From assembly GCF_000425365.1 (NCBI RefSeq), contig NZ_AUDH01000001.1, forward strand, positions 310,001 through 374,000: DNA of 64,000 nucleotides, in the 5' to 3' direction. A model generated the notes under the pieces. The model made no database searches. It had not been told where the DNA came from and worked only from the letters and a program-made list of their open reading frames with translations. Below are positions 24,552-34,224 of this stretch, piece after piece; within the stretch, counting starts at the first letter, position 1, and each line of letters opens with the position of its first letter. The DNA is from Rubritepida flocculans DSM 14296 (GTDB lineage Bacteria; Pseudomonadota; Alphaproteobacteria; Acetobacterales; Acetobacteraceae). Position numbers and translations under genes: made by a program.

Positions 24552-25432
24552 TCGTCGTGCAGCCCGTTCGCCACGTCGATCAGGTAGCGGCCATAGGCGG
24601 TCTTGCCCAGCGCCTCGCCGCGCGCGCGCAGCTCCGCGGCGGTGAGGAAGCCGCGGCGGTAGGCGATCTCCTCCGGCGCGGAGATGTAGAGGCCCTGGCG
24701 CTCCTGCACCGTCTGCACGAAGGTCGCGGCCTGGAGCAGCGAGCCGGGCGTGCCCGCATCGAGCCAGGCGCAGCCGCGGCCGAGCTGCTCGCAGGAGAGG
24801 GCGCCGGCGCGAAGGTAGAGGAGGTTGAGGTCGGTGATCTCGAGCTCCCCGCGGGCGGAGGGCTTCACCTGCTTCGCCATCTCCACCACGCGGCGGTCGT
24901 AGAAGTAGAGGCCGATCACCGCCCAGTCGGATTTCGGCTGGCGCGGCTTCTCCTCGATGGAGATCACGCGCCCCGCCTCGTCGAACTCCGCCACGCCGTA
25001 GCGCTCGGGGTCCGCCACGCGATAGCCGAAGATGGTGGCCCCGCCGGCCTCGGCGCGGCCCTTCGCGGCGCCGAGGCGGATGGAGAGCCCCTCGCCGTAG
25101 ATGATGTTGTCGCCGAGCGCGAGCGCGCAGGGCGCGTCGCCGATGAAGCGCTCGCCGATCAGGAAGGCCTGGGCGAGCCCGTCCGGCGAGGGCTGCTCGG
25201 CGTAGGAGAGGCTGATGCCGAAGGTCGAGCCGTCGCCCAGAAGGCGCTGGAAGGCCGGCAGATCCTGCGGGGTGGAGATCACCAGGATGTCGCGGATGCC
25301 CGCCAGCATGAGCGTGCCGAGCGGGTAATAGACCATCGGCTTGTCATAGACGGGCAGGAGCTGCTTCGAGGCCGCGAGCGTCATCGGGTGCAGCCGCGTG
25401 CCGGAGCCCCCGGCGAGGATGATGCCCTTCAT
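24548..25432 (-). CDS. rmlA: Glucose-1-phosphate thymidylyltransferase
   Basis: 294 residues. It joins dTTP and glucose-1-phosphate to dTDP-glucose, the first step of the rhamnose pathway. The nucleotidyltransferase signature [20 protein letters not shown] is at the N-terminus, with [29 protein letters not shown] (Asp/Mg site), [21 protein letters not shown] and [18 protein letters not shown]. Length and motif order are standard. It is separated from rmlB by a 216-base repeat-rich spacer but overlaps rmlC. RmlA is normally feedback-inhibited by dTDP-rhamnose. Confidence 0.96.
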   Translation of the reverse strand: MKGIILAGGSGTRLHPMTLAASKQLLPVYDKPMVYYPLGTLMLAGIRDILVISTPQDLPAFQRLLGDGSTFGISLSYAEQPSPDGLAQAFLIGERFIGDAPCALALGDNIIYGEGLSIRLGAAKGRAEAGGATIFGYRVADPERYGVAEFDEAGRVISIEEKPRQPKSDWAVIGLYFYDRRVVEMAKQVKPSARGELEITDLNLLYLRAGALSCEQLGRGCAWLDAGTPGSLLQAATFVQTVQERQGLYISAPEEIAYRRGFLTAAELRARGEALGKTAYGRYLIDVANGLHDE

Positions 25433-25440
25433 TGTTTTAT

Positions 25441-25605
25441 GCCCTCAGTCGCCGTGCGGCCGGATGCGCGGCCTTGGCTTCGCCGCGCGGCTGTCGCGCA
25501 TGTGTCGCGGTGGGGTGGGCGGCGCCGGCCGCCGTGCGGCCGGATGCGCGCATGCTGGCCCCTGGGCGCCGGGCGGCCGCCTGCGCGGCCTTGGCTTCGC
25601 CGCGC
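25441..25605. repeat. Repeat-rich spacer between rmlB and rmlA
   Basis: The 216-base gap holds three blocks shared with 1475-1656. Block 25441-25488 is an inverse copy whose ends match (GCCCTCAGTCGCCG ... GCCTTGGCTTCGCCGCGC) but whose centre (GCGGCCGGATG) is in the opposite orientation. Block 25518-25541 is the inverse of 1553-1576. A further partial copy lies at 25583-25605, where GCGCGGC and GCCGCGC can pair. No gene is visible. The repeats may attenuate or process the transcript between rmlB and rmlA. Confidence 0.65.
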
Positions 25606-25648
25606 CGGAGGCGCTCCGGGCGGCGCGCCCCGCACAGCAAGGCCGCCC

Positions 25649-26704
25649 TCACGCCTTCACCCCCAGCCGCTGCCCGGCATAGGCCTTCTCGCGGATCGGC
25701 CGCCACCAGTCCTCGTGGTCGAGATACCAGCGGATGGTGTGCGCGAGGCCCGTCTCGAAGTCGAAGCGCGGCTTCCAGCCCAGCGCCGCCTCGGCGCCGG
25801 AGGGGTCCATGGCGTAGCGGAAATCATGGCCCGGGCGGTCCTGCACGAAGGTGATCAGCCGCTCGCGCGGGCCGGCCGGGTCGGGGCGCAGCCGGTCGAG
25901 CGTGGCGCAGATGGCCTTCACCACCTCGAGATTCGTGCGCTCCTGCCGCGGGCCGATGCAGTAGGTCGCGCCGGGCGCACCGCGCGTCAGCGCCAGCACC
26001 AGCGCCTCGGCATGGTCCTCCACGTGCAGCCAGTCGCGGATGTTCTCGCCCTTGCCATAGACGGGCAGGGGCTTGCCCTCGAGCGCGTTGAGCGTGACGA
26101 GCGGGATCAGCTTCTCGGGGAACTGCCAGGGGCCGTAGTTGTTCGTGGTGTTGGTGACGAAGGCGGGCAGGCCATAGGTGTGGTGCCAGGCGCGCACGAG
26201 ATGGTCGGAGGCCGCCTTGCTCGCGCTGTAGGGGCTGCGCGGGTCGTAGGGCGTTTCCGGCGTGAAGGGCGGATCGCCGGGGTAGAGGGAGCCGAACACC
26301 TCGTCGGTGGAGACGTGGTGGAAGCGGAAGGCGGCCTTCTCCGGGCCCGGCAGCGCGCTCCAGTACGCGCGCGCCGCCTCCAGCAGCACCTGGGTGCCGA
26401 CGACATTGGTGCGGATGAACTCGGCCGGCCCGTCGATGGAGCGGTCCACATGGCTCTCGGCCGCGAGGTGCATCACATGGCTGGGCCGGTGCGCGGCGAA
26501 GGCGGCGCGCATCGCCTCGGCGTCGCAGATGTCGGCGCGGATGTGGATGTGGCGCGGATCGGCCGCGTGCATGGCCAGCGCGGCGGGGCTCGCCGCATAG
26601 GTCATCTTGTCCACGTTGATGACGGTGGCGCCCGTCGTGGCGAGGAGGTGACGGACCACGGCCGAACCGATGAAGCCGAAGCCGCCGGTGAGGAGGATGC
26701 GCAA
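25649..26704 (-). CDS. rmlB: dTDP-glucose 4,6-dehydratase
   Basis: 351 residues. It converts dTDP-glucose to dTDP-4-keto-6-deoxyglucose. It shows the NAD motif [41 protein letters not shown] (Thr/Asp/Glu active-site trio), [15 protein letters not shown] (Tyr/Lys), [15 protein letters not shown], and [15 protein letters not shown] near the C-terminus. All catalytic residues are present. It is the first gene of the leftward rhamnose operon and is divergent from the polysaccharide permease across 109 bases, which probably hold both promoters. Confidence 0.96.
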   Translation of the reverse strand: MRILLTGGFGFIGSAVVRHLLATTGATVINVDKMTYAASPAALAMHAADPRHIHIRADICDAEAMRAAFAAHRPSHVMHLAAESHVDRSIDGPAEFIRTNVVGTQVLLEAARAYWSALPGPEKAAFRFHHVSTDEVFGSLYPGDPPFTPETPYDPRSPYSASKAASDHLVRAWHHTYGLPAFVTNTTNNYGPWQFPEKLIPLVTLNALEGKPLPVYGKGENIRDWLHVEDHAEALVLALTRGAPGATYCIGPRQERTNLEVVKAICATLDRLRPDPAGPRERLITFVQDRPGHDFRYAMDPSGAEAALGWKPRFDFETGLAHTIRWYLDHEDWWRPIREKAYAGQRLGVKA

Positions 26705-26813
26705 CCGCTTGCCTCGCTTCTGAAAAGCCTGGGGGAGGTATCACCCCGGCCGGGCGCGATCAAGCGGGCCGCTTGACACCCGGGGGGGCCTGGCCCATCC
26801 CCCGCCGGGCCCG

Positions 26814-27632
26814 ATGACCGCCCCGCCCGCCTCGCTCCGCAGCCTTTTCGCCGCGCTGATCGCGCATCGCGACCTGTGCTGGCGGCTGACCCAGCGCGAG
26901 GTGACGCAGCGCTTCCGCGGCAGCCTGCTCGGCCTCGCCTGGGCGGTGCTGACGCCGCTGCTGACGGCGGCCGTCCTCACCCTGGTCTTCACCGGCGTGT
27001 TTCCCCAGCGCTGGCCGGGGCGCAGCGGCGCGCCGCTCGATTTCGCGCTGATCCTGCTGGTGGGCATGGCGGTGCACGGGCTGATGGCCGAGGCGCTCTC
27101 GCGCGCGCCGACGCTGATCCTGGGCAACCCGGGCTATGTGACGCGCGTGGTCTTCCCGCTCGAAATCCTGCCCGTGGTCACGGTGCTGGCCGCCAGCGTG
27201 AACACGCTGGTCACGCTGGGCATCGTGCTGCTGGGCAACCTGCTGGTGAACGGCAGCTTCCACTGGACGGCGCTGTTCCTGCCCGTGGTGCTGCTGCCCT
27301 ACCTCGTGATGGTGGCGGCGGCGGTGGCGCTGCTCGCGGCGCTCGGCGTCTTCATCCGCGACATCGCGCTGGTCATCGCCCCGGTGCTGACGCTGCTGAT
27401 GTTCCTCTCGCCCATGTTCTACCCGCTGGAGGCGGTGCCCGAGGCCTGGCGCTTCGTCATCCGCGCCAACCCGATGACCTCCATCATGGAGCAGGCGCGC
27501 ACCGTGCTGCTCTTCGGCGGCTGGCCGGATGTCGGGAGCCTCGCGCTCTACCTCGCGCTGGCGCTGGCCGCGCTGGCGGCCGCGCACTGGGTGTTCCAGC
27601 GCCTGCGCCCGGGTTTCGCCGATGTCGTCTGA
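26814..27632 (+). CDS. ABC-2 polysaccharide/polyol phosphate export permease
   Basis: 272 residues with about six membrane helices. Hallmarks of the Wzm/TagG/KpsM ABC-2 group are present: the amphipathic N-terminus [20 protein letters not shown], then [40 protein letters not shown], and [18 protein letters not shown] near the C-terminus. Such permeases export O-antigen, teichoic acid or capsule chains, driven by a separate ATPase. No ATPase gene follows; instead the frame ends 11 bases inside gmhA. The partner must be encoded elsewhere. Its position between rhamnose and heptose genes supports LPS or O-antigen export. Confidence 0.88.
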   Translation: MTAPPASLRSLFAALIAHRDLCWRLTQREVTQRFRGSLLGLAWAVLTPLLTAAVLTLVFTGVFPQRWPGRSGAPLDFALILLVGMAVHGLMAEALSRAPTLILGNPGYVTRVVFPLEILPVVTVLAASVNTLVTLGIVLLGNLLVNGSFHWTALFLPVVLLPYLVMVAAAVALLAALGVFIRDIALVIAPVLTLLMFLSPMFYPLEAVPEAWRFVIRANPMTSIMEQARTVLLFGGWPDVGSLALYLALALAALAAAHWVFQRLRPGFADVV

Positions 27633-28221
27633 CCACGCCCCTTCCTTCCGCGCCGCGCTGCGCGCCACCTCAGCGCTGCTGGAGGCGATGGCCGCGGACG
27701 CGGCGCTGTGCGAGGCCGCGGCCCGCGCCACGGAGCACTGCATCGCCGCGCTGCGCGGCGGGGGCAAGCTGCTGCTCTGCGGCAATGGCGGCAGCGCGGC
27801 GGACGCGCAGCACTGGGCGGGCGAGCTGGTCAGCCGCTTCCACTACGACCGGCCCGGCCTGCCCGCCATCGCGCTGACGACCGACAGCTCCATCCTCACC
27901 GGCATCGGCAACGACTACGGCTATGCGCGCGTCTTCGCCCGCCAGGTGGAGGCGCTGGGTGCGGCGGGCGATGTGCTGATCGCGCTCTCCACCTCCGGGC
28001 AATCGCCGAACGTGCTGGCGGCGCTGGAGGCGGCGCGCGCGAAGGGCCTCGTCACCATCGGCTTCACCGGCGCATCGGGCGGGGCCATGGTGGGGCTGTG
28101 CGACATCTGCCTGCGCGTGCCCAGCACCAGCACCCCGCGCATCCAGGAGGGGCACGAGGTGCTGGGCCATGCGCTGTGCGCCGCCATCGAGGCCGCGCTC
28201 TTCCCGCGCGAGGGGGCGTGA
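27622..28221 (+). CDS. gmhA: Sedoheptulose-7-phosphate isomerase
   Basis: 199 residues starting at ATG 27622, inside the end of the permease gene. It isomerises sedoheptulose-7-phosphate to D-glycero-manno-heptose-7-phosphate, the first step to ADP-heptose for LPS core. The SIS-domain motifs are clear: [61 protein letters not shown] and [14 protein letters not shown] (zinc and catalytic Glu/His). Length is normal. gmhB follows after a repeat-filled 185-base gap; hldE/gmhC is not in the window. Confidence 0.94.
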   Translation: MSSDHAPSFRAALRATSALLEAMAADAALCEAAARATEHCIAALRGGGKLLLCGNGGSAADAQHWAGELVSRFHYDRPGLPAIALTTDSSILTGIGNDYGYARVFARQVEALGAAGDVLIALSTSGQSPNVLAALEAARAKGLVTIGFTGASGGAMVGLCDICLRVPSTSTPRIQEGHEVLGHALCAAIEAALFPREGA

Positions 28222-28245
28222 GGCGGCCCCTCCGGCCGCGCGCAT

Positions 28246-28406
28246 GATACGGTCGGCATCACATGCCGACCGTATCGCGCGCAGGGTTGACGGGCACCCA
28301 TCGAAGCTTTGCTTCGATGGGACCCGGTGTGCCGGCTGCGCGCCAAAACAAAGGCATACCAGCGGCCGCGCCGCAGCTTCAGCGGTCAAAGCAAGCGGCC
28401 GCTGAC
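28246..28406 (+). repeat. Dispersed palindromic repeat, copy A (with nested hairpin)
   Basis: Copy A opens with the 31-bp palindrome (28246-28276; arms GATACGGTCGGCAT- and -CATGCCGACCGTATC). It continues with the CGCGCCAAAACAAAGGCATA block (28340-28359) and ends in a module bounded by GCGGCCGC on both sides. Unlike the other copies it carries an inserted perfect hairpin: 28297-28307 pairs with 28311-28321 over a TTT loop, with outer CGGG/CCCG. The element ends directly at the gmhB start codon, so gmhB has no ordinary Shine-Dalgarno of its own. Confidence 0.85.
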
Positions 28407-28970
28407 ATGACGCCGCGCCCCGCGCTCTTCCTGGACCGCGACGGCGTGATCAACCACGATGACGGCTTCGTCCACCGCATCGAGGCCTTCCGCTTCCGCG
28501 AGGGCATCTTCGACCTCTGCGCGCGCGCGCAGGGGCTGGGCTATGCGCTCGTCGTCGTCACCAACCAGTCGGGCATCGGGCGCGGCCTCTATGGCGAGGC
28601 GGAGTTCGCCGCGCTGACGCGATGGATGCTGGCGCGCTTCGCCGAGCGCGGCATCCGCTTCGCCGGGGTGGAGCATTGCCCCGACCACCCGCAGGCGGGC
28701 CTCGGCCCCTACCGGCGCGAGAATCCACGCCGCAAGCCGGGCCCGGGGATGCTGCTCGATGCGGCGGCGAGGCATGGGCTCGATCTCTCGCGCTCCGTCA
28801 TGATCGGGGACCGCGCGACGGACATGGAGGCGGCGCGCGCGGCGGGCGTGCCCACGCGCATCCTGCTGGCCGCCGACGCGGCCGAGGCGCGCGCCGCCCC
28901 GCCGGGCAGCATCATCCTGCCCGATGGCGCGCTCAGGGAGGCGGCGGCGCTGCTGCCGCCGCTCGGATAG
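28407..28970 (+). CDS. gmhB: Heptose-1,7-bisphosphate 7-phosphatase
   Basis: 187 residues. It is a HAD-family phosphatase that removes the 7-phosphate from glycero-manno-heptose bisphosphate. It has LFLDRDGVINHDDGFVHR (nucleophile Asp10 and Asp12), VVVTNQSGIGRG, the Cys/His cluster HCPDHPQAGLGPYRREN...RKPGPGML (zinc loop, partly lacking the second CxC pair), and SVMIGDRATDMEAARAAG. ATG 28407 fits the family start, but the preceding bases belong to the repeat (copy A) with no Shine-Dalgarno. Translation may depend on coupling or on the repeat structure. Confidence 0.92.
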   Translation: MTPRPALFLDRDGVINHDDGFVHRIEAFRFREGIFDLCARAQGLGYALVVVTNQSGIGRGLYGEAEFAALTRWMLARFAERGIRFAGVEHCPDHPQAGLGPYRRENPRRKPGPGMLLDAAARHGLDLSRSVMIGDRATDMEAARAAGVPTRILLAADAAEARAAPPGSIILPDGALREAAALLPPLG

Positions 28971-28972
28971 GC

Positions 28973-29461
28973 TCAGCCCGGCTCGCGAAGCTGCGGGTTG
29001 TCGAAGACCGGGTTGCGCAGCGCGTGCAGCGCCTCGCCCAGCGCCCTGGCCAGCGCCTCGCGCTCCTCGGGGCCGAGGAAGAGGCCGATCTCCACCTCGC
29101 GCCCGCGCTGGACGAGGCAGAGCCGCTGCCCATCCCAGGCCAGGCGCACCCAGAACGGGACGAAGCGCGCCTCGGTGACGCGCTGGCCCTGGCGGCGGAG
29201 CACGGTGATCGCCTCCTCCGTCAGCGTGATGCACTCGCTGCTGCGCGCCGCCCCGCTGCGGTAGGCGGCCATCAGCACCAGCACCAGCAGCGCCTCCGCC
29301 CCCACGAAGACCAGCACGGGCCAGGCGCCGATCAGCGCGAAGAGCAGCCCCGTGCCGCCGAACAGCGCCCCGATCAGCCAGGCGAGGGTGCGGAAACCGC
29401 GCGGCCCGAGGCTGTCGAGCGGGGCGGAGCGCGCGACGAAAAGCGTGCGGGCCTTGACCAT
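28973..29461 (-). CDS. DUF2244 membrane protein
   Basis: 162 residues. Two adjacent hydrophobic helices (about residues 22-60: FRTLAWLIGALFGGTGLLFA, then WPVLVFVGAEALLVLVLMAA) with a short turn between them are followed by a cytoplasmic domain (ECITLTEEAITVLRRQG, FVPFWVRLAW, LFLGPEEREALARALGEAL). This order fits DUF2244, a family of small inner-membrane proteins common in alphaproteobacteria and often beside nth, as here. No function is established. ATG 29461 directly precedes the conserved part; longer upstream frames are not coding-like. It is divergent from nth. Confidence 0.75.
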   Translation of the reverse strand: MVKARTLFVARSAPLDSLGPRGFRTLAWLIGALFGGTGLLFALIGAWPVLVFVGAEALLVLVLMAAYRSGAARSSECITLTEEAITVLRRQGQRVTEARFVPFWVRLAWDGQRLCLVQRGREVEIGLFLGPEEREALARALGEALHALRNPVFDNPQLREPG

Positions 29462-29546
29462 GCTTCCATCAGATAGAATGTCGGCGGCCGTGAAAACCCC
29501 TCGCCCCCTGCACGGCAGCGCCGCCGCGCCCCGCCGCGCCCGGCTC

Positions 29547-30194
29547 ATGTCGCGCGAGCAGGCCGCCGCCTTCCTGCGCGCCCTGGCCGCCGCCAACCCC
29601 GCCCCGAGGACGGAGCTGCATTATCACGACCCCTTCACCCTGCTGGTGGCCGTGGTGCTCTCGGCCCAGACCACCGACGCGATGGTGAACAAGGTCACGC
29701 CCGGCCTTTTCGCCGCCGCGCCCACCCCGGCGGCCATGGCGGCGCTGGGGGCGGAGGGGATCGGCGCGCATATCCGCCGCATCGGGCTGTGGCAGGCCAA
29801 GGCGCGCCATCTCGCCGCCCTCGCCGCGCAGCTCGTCGAGAAGCATGGCGGCGCCGTCCCGCGCGAGCGGGCGGCGCTGGAGGCGCTGCCCGGCGTGGGC
29901 CGCAAGACGGCGAATGTGGTGCTCAACGTCGCCTTCGGCGAGCCGACCATGGCGGTGGACACGCACATCTTCCGCCTGGGCAATCGCACCGGGCTCGCGC
30001 CCGGAAAGACGCCGCGCGCGGTGGAGGAGGCGCTGGTCAAGCGCGTCCCGCCCGAGCTGCTGCGCGACGCGCATCACTGGCTGATCCTGCACGGGCGCTA
30101 TGTCTGCAAGGCGCGCGCGCCGGAATGCTGGCGCTGCCCCGCCCGCGCCCATTGCAACTACAAGGACAAGGTGCTCGCGCCGCCGGCCGCATGA
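29547..30194 (+). CDS. nth: Endonuclease III (DNA glycosylase/AP lyase)
   Basis: About 215 residues. It excises oxidised pyrimidines and nicks abasic sites. The core is complete: VLSAQTTDAMVNKVTPGLFA, the helix-hairpin-helix ALPGVGRKTANVVLNVAFG with catalytic Lys, VDTHIFRLGNRTGLAPGK with catalytic Asp, and the iron-sulfur cluster Cys pattern CKARAPECWRCPARAHC. ATG 29547 matches the length of E. coli Nth and leaves 85 bases for divergent promoters; an in-frame ATG at 29478 would add 23 residues. It is convergent with the sensor kinase gene, across a GAGGGGC/GCCCCTC palindrome at 30191-30224. Confidence 0.93.
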   Translation: MSREQAAAFLRALAAANPAPRTELHYHDPFTLLVAVVLSAQTTDAMVNKVTPGLFAAAPTPAAMAALGAEGIGAHIRRIGLWQAKARHLAALAAQLVEKHGGAVPRERAALEALPGVGRKTANVVLNVAFGEPTMAVDTHIFRLGNRTGLAPGKTPRAVEEALVKRVPPELLRDAHHWLILHGRYVCKARAPECWRCPARAHCNYKDKVLAPPAA

Positions 30195-30216
30195 GGGGCG
30201 GCCGCATCCCGCCGCG

Positions 30217-31629
<1,413 letters not shown>

Positions 31630-31645
31630 GGCGGGCGCCGGGGGC

Positions 31646-32326
31646 TCAGCCCTCCGCCCGGATCATGTATCCCGCATTGCGCACCGTGTGGATCAGCGGC
31701 TTGTCGAAGCCCTTGTCGAGCTTCTGGCGCAGCCGGCTCACATGCACGTCGATCACGTTGGTCTGCGGGTCGAAGTGGTAGTCCCACACCTTCTCGAGCA
31801 GCATGGTGCGCGTCACCACCTGGCCGGCATGGCGCATCAGGTGCTCGAGCAGGCGGAACTCGCGCGGCTGCACGTCGATCTTCTTCCCCGCGCGGGTGAC
31901 GGTGCGGCTGAGCAGGTCGAGCTCGAGATCCGCGACCTTGAGCTTCGTCACTGGCGCCTCGGAGGAGGGGCGGCGGCCCAGCGCCTCGACGCGCGCCAGC
32001 AGCTCCGCGAAGGCGAAGGGCTTCACCAGGTAGTCGTCGCCCCCGGCCTTGAGGCCCTTCACCCGCTCGTCCACGCCCGAGAGCGCGGAGAGGAACAGCA
32101 CCGGCGTGCGGTTGCCCTGCTGGCGCAGGGTCTCCACGATCCGCACCCCGTCCACGCCGCCGGGCAGCATGCGGTCGAGCACCAGCAGGTCGAAGCTCTC
32201 CGAGGCGGCGAGGAACAGCCCGTCGCGCCCGTTGCCCGCCTGCTCGACGGTGTGCCCCGCCTCCTGCAGCCCCTTCTTCACGAAGCGGGCCACCTCCACG
32301 TCGTCCTCGACCAGCAGGATTCGCAT
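31646..32326 (-). CDS. OmpR-family response regulator
   Basis: 226 residues. The receiver domain (1-120) has the acidic pocket MRILLVEDDVEV, phosphoacceptor Asp51 in LLVLDRMLPG, the conserved Thr/Ser region LFLSALSGV, and Lys in DYLVKPFAF. A winged-helix OmpR/PhoB DNA-binding domain occupies about 125-226 (PREFRLLEHLMRHAGQVVTR, then VIDVHVSRLRQKLDKG). It is first in the pair with the kinase gene and is 31 bases downstream of the DegP-like gene on the same strand, so the three may form one operon. Its target genes are not identifiable from sequence. Confidence 0.94.
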   Translation of the reverse strand: MRILLVEDDVEVARFVKKGLQEAGHTVEQAGNGRDGLFLAASESFDLLVLDRMLPGGVDGVRIVETLRQQGNRTPVLFLSALSGVDERVKGLKAGGDDYLVKPFAFAELLARVEALGRRPSSEAPVTKLKVADLELDLLSRTVTRAGKKIDVQPREFRLLEHLMRHAGQVVTRTMLLEKVWDYHFDPQTNVIDVHVSRLRQKLDKGFDKPLIHTVRNAGYMIRAEG

Positions 32327-32357
32327 TGTCGTGTCTTTGCCTTTCCCCGGTTGTCGT

Positions 32358-33434
32358 TCAGCCCGGCCCGGAGGGGCGGCGCCCCACCTGCAGGCTCACC
32401 TCGCTGGTGCGGCCGTCGCGCTGGATGGTCAGCCGCACCGATTGCCCGGGCGCGATGGCGGCGATGGCGCGCACCAGCCCGCGCGAGCTTTCCACCCGCT
32501 CGCCGTTGATGGCGGTGACGAGGTCGCCCGGGCGCAGGCCGCTGCGCGCGGCGGGGCCGCCGCGCTCGACCCCCGCGATCAGCACGGCGCGGCGCGGGGC
32601 GCGCGCGTCCTCGGCGATCACGTCCTGCACCTGCACGCCGAGCCAGCCGCGCTCCACCCGCCCCTCGCGCCGCAGCGTCTCGATCACCGGCCGCGCGAGG
32701 TCCGACGGCGTGGCGAAGCCGATGCCCGCATTGGCGCCGGAGGGCGAGTAGATGGCCGTGTTCACGCCGATCACCTCGCCCGCGAGGTTGAACAGCGGGC
32801 CGCCCGAGTTGCCCGGGTTGATCGCCGCGTCGGTCTGGATGAAGTCGTCGAAGGGGCCCACGTTGATGTCGCGCCCGCGCGCCGAGACGATGCCGGAGGT
32901 GACGCTGCCGCCCAGTCCGAAGGGGTTGCCCGCGGCCAGCACCCAGCTTCCCACCCGCAGCGCGGCCGAGGAGCCCCAGGGCACGGCCACCAGGCCCGGG
33001 CGCGGATCGATGCGCAGCAGCGCGAGGTCGGTCAGCTCGTCCCCGCCCACCACGCGGGCCGCCACCTCCTGCCCGTTGTGCAGCGAGACGGTGACGCGCT
33101 GCGCCTGGCCGATCACGTGGTTGTTCGTGACGATGAAGCCCGCCGCATCGGTGATGAAGCCCGAGCCCGCGCCCTGGATGCGCTCTCGCCGGCCGCGGAA
33201 ATAGCGCTCGAAGGGCGTGCCGCGGAACTCGGGCGGCGGCAGCACCGCCTGCTCGCCGATCACGGCGATGTTGACCACGGCGGGCAGCACGCGCTCCGCG
33301 AGGTCGGCGAAATCGGGCAGAAGGCCGCGCTGGGCGCTGGCCGGGCCGCCGCCGCAGCCGGCGAGCACGGCCGGCGCGGCGAGCCCCGCGAGAAGCGCGT
33401 GGCGGCGCGAAAGGCGAGAGGGAGAGGAGGGCAT
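32358..33434 (-). CDS. DegP/DegS-like trypsin-type serine protease, lipoprotein
   Basis: 358 residues. The N-terminus SRRHALLAGLAAPAVLAGC combines a twin-arginine-like motif with a lipobox ending at Cys27, so it is probably a membrane-anchored periplasmic lipoprotein. The catalytic triad is His106 (TNNHVIG), Asp136 (LTDLALLRID) and Ser210 (INPGNSGGP). A single PDZ domain lies at about 265-355 (GWLGVQVQDV, then SGLRPGDLVTAINGE). One PDZ and membrane anchoring are closer to DegS than to the two-PDZ DegP. It precedes the two-component system genes; envelope quality control is the likely job. Confidence 0.9.
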   Translation of the reverse strand: MPSSPSRLSRRHALLAGLAAPAVLAGCGGGPASAQRGLLPDFADLAERVLPAVVNIAVIGEQAVLPPPEFRGTPFERYFRGRRERIQGAGSGFITDAAGFIVTNNHVIGQAQRVTVSLHNGQEVAARVVGGDELTDLALLRIDPRPGLVAVPWGSSAALRVGSWVLAAGNPFGLGGSVTSGIVSARGRDINVGPFDDFIQTDAAINPGNSGGPLFNLAGEVIGVNTAIYSPSGANAGIGFATPSDLARPVIETLRREGRVERGWLGVQVQDVIAEDARAPRRAVLIAGVERGGPAARSGLRPGDLVTAINGERVESSRGLVRAIAAIAPGQSVRLTIQRDGRTSEVSLQVGRRPSGPG

Positions 33435-33570
33435 GGAGGTCGCGGCGTGTTCCCTGCGCGCCGCCGCCCGGGCCGGCCGTGCCGACTCGGGGCGCGCGGG
33501 CGCGCCTTGCGGTGAATCATCGGGCGAGAGATCGGCGCGGCGCAAGCCTTCTCCAAGGGGGAGGGAGGGA

Positions 33571-34221
33571 TCAGCGGTCCGGATGCTCGCGCCCGAGGCC
33601 CGGGCGCGCGCCATAGACGGGCAGGCTCCAGCCCAGCAGGATTCCCGCGGCGCGAATGGCGAAGGCCACCGCCACCCCGGCGAGGAAGGCGGGTTCGCGC
33701 GCCAGCCCCTGCCAGAGCAGCAGGGCGAAGACCGCCGCCCCGGCCGCGGCCGCGGTGGCGTAGATCTCCTGGCGCAGGATGAGGGGGATTTCGTTGCAGA
33801 TCACGTCGCGCAGCACGCCGCCGAAGCTCGCGGTCACCACGCCCATCAGCACCGCCGCCCAGGGCTCGGCCCCCATGCGCAGCGCGATCTCGGCGCCCAG
33901 GACGGCGTAGATCGCCATGCCCGCCGCATCGGCCCAGAGCAGCGCACGGTGCTGGTTCTGCACCAGGGGCGCGAGGAAGAACACGGCCACCGAGGCCCCC
34001 ACCCCCACCCCCATCAGCAGCGGCTCCGACAGCCAGAACACGGGGGTGCGGCCGATCAGCAGGTCGCGCACCGTGCCGCCGCCGAAGCCGGTGGCGCAGC
34101 CGATCAGGATGAAGCCCACCGGGTCGAGCCGCTTGCGCGCGGCCACCAGCGCGCCCGAGGCCGCGAAGGCCGCGATGGCCAGCACATCCACATAGCGCAG
34201 CCAGGCGTCCAGCGCCTCCAC
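33571..34221 (-). CDS. TRIC-family cation channel (UPF0126)
   Basis: 216 residues with seven predicted membrane helices in two repeated halves. Each half carries the signature GFGGGTVRDLLIGRTP (first) and TASFGGVLRDVICNEIPLIL (second), typical of the TRIC/YicG family. Bacterial TRIC homologues form trimeric potassium-permeable channels. The N-terminus LDAWLRYVDVLAIAAFAASG is standard. It lies three bases from the MFS gene on the same strand, so the two are probably co-transcribed. No regulatory sequence is visible. Confidence 0.92.
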   Translation of the reverse strand: MEALDAWLRYVDVLAIAAFAASGALVAARKRLDPVGFILIGCATGFGGGTVRDLLIGRTPVFWLSEPLLMGVGVGASVAVFFLAPLVQNQHRALLWADAAGMAIYAVLGAEIALRMGAEPWAAVLMGVVTASFGGVLRDVICNEIPLILRQEIYATAAAAGAAVFALLLWQGLAREPAFLAGVAVAFAIRAAGILLGWSLPVYGARPGLGREHPDR

Positions 34222-34224
34222 GGC

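Noticed and set aside
28246-28406. Repeat copy A as an insertion sequence
   Set aside because: It is far too short and encodes no transposase; the palindrome is internal rather than terminal to a gene.
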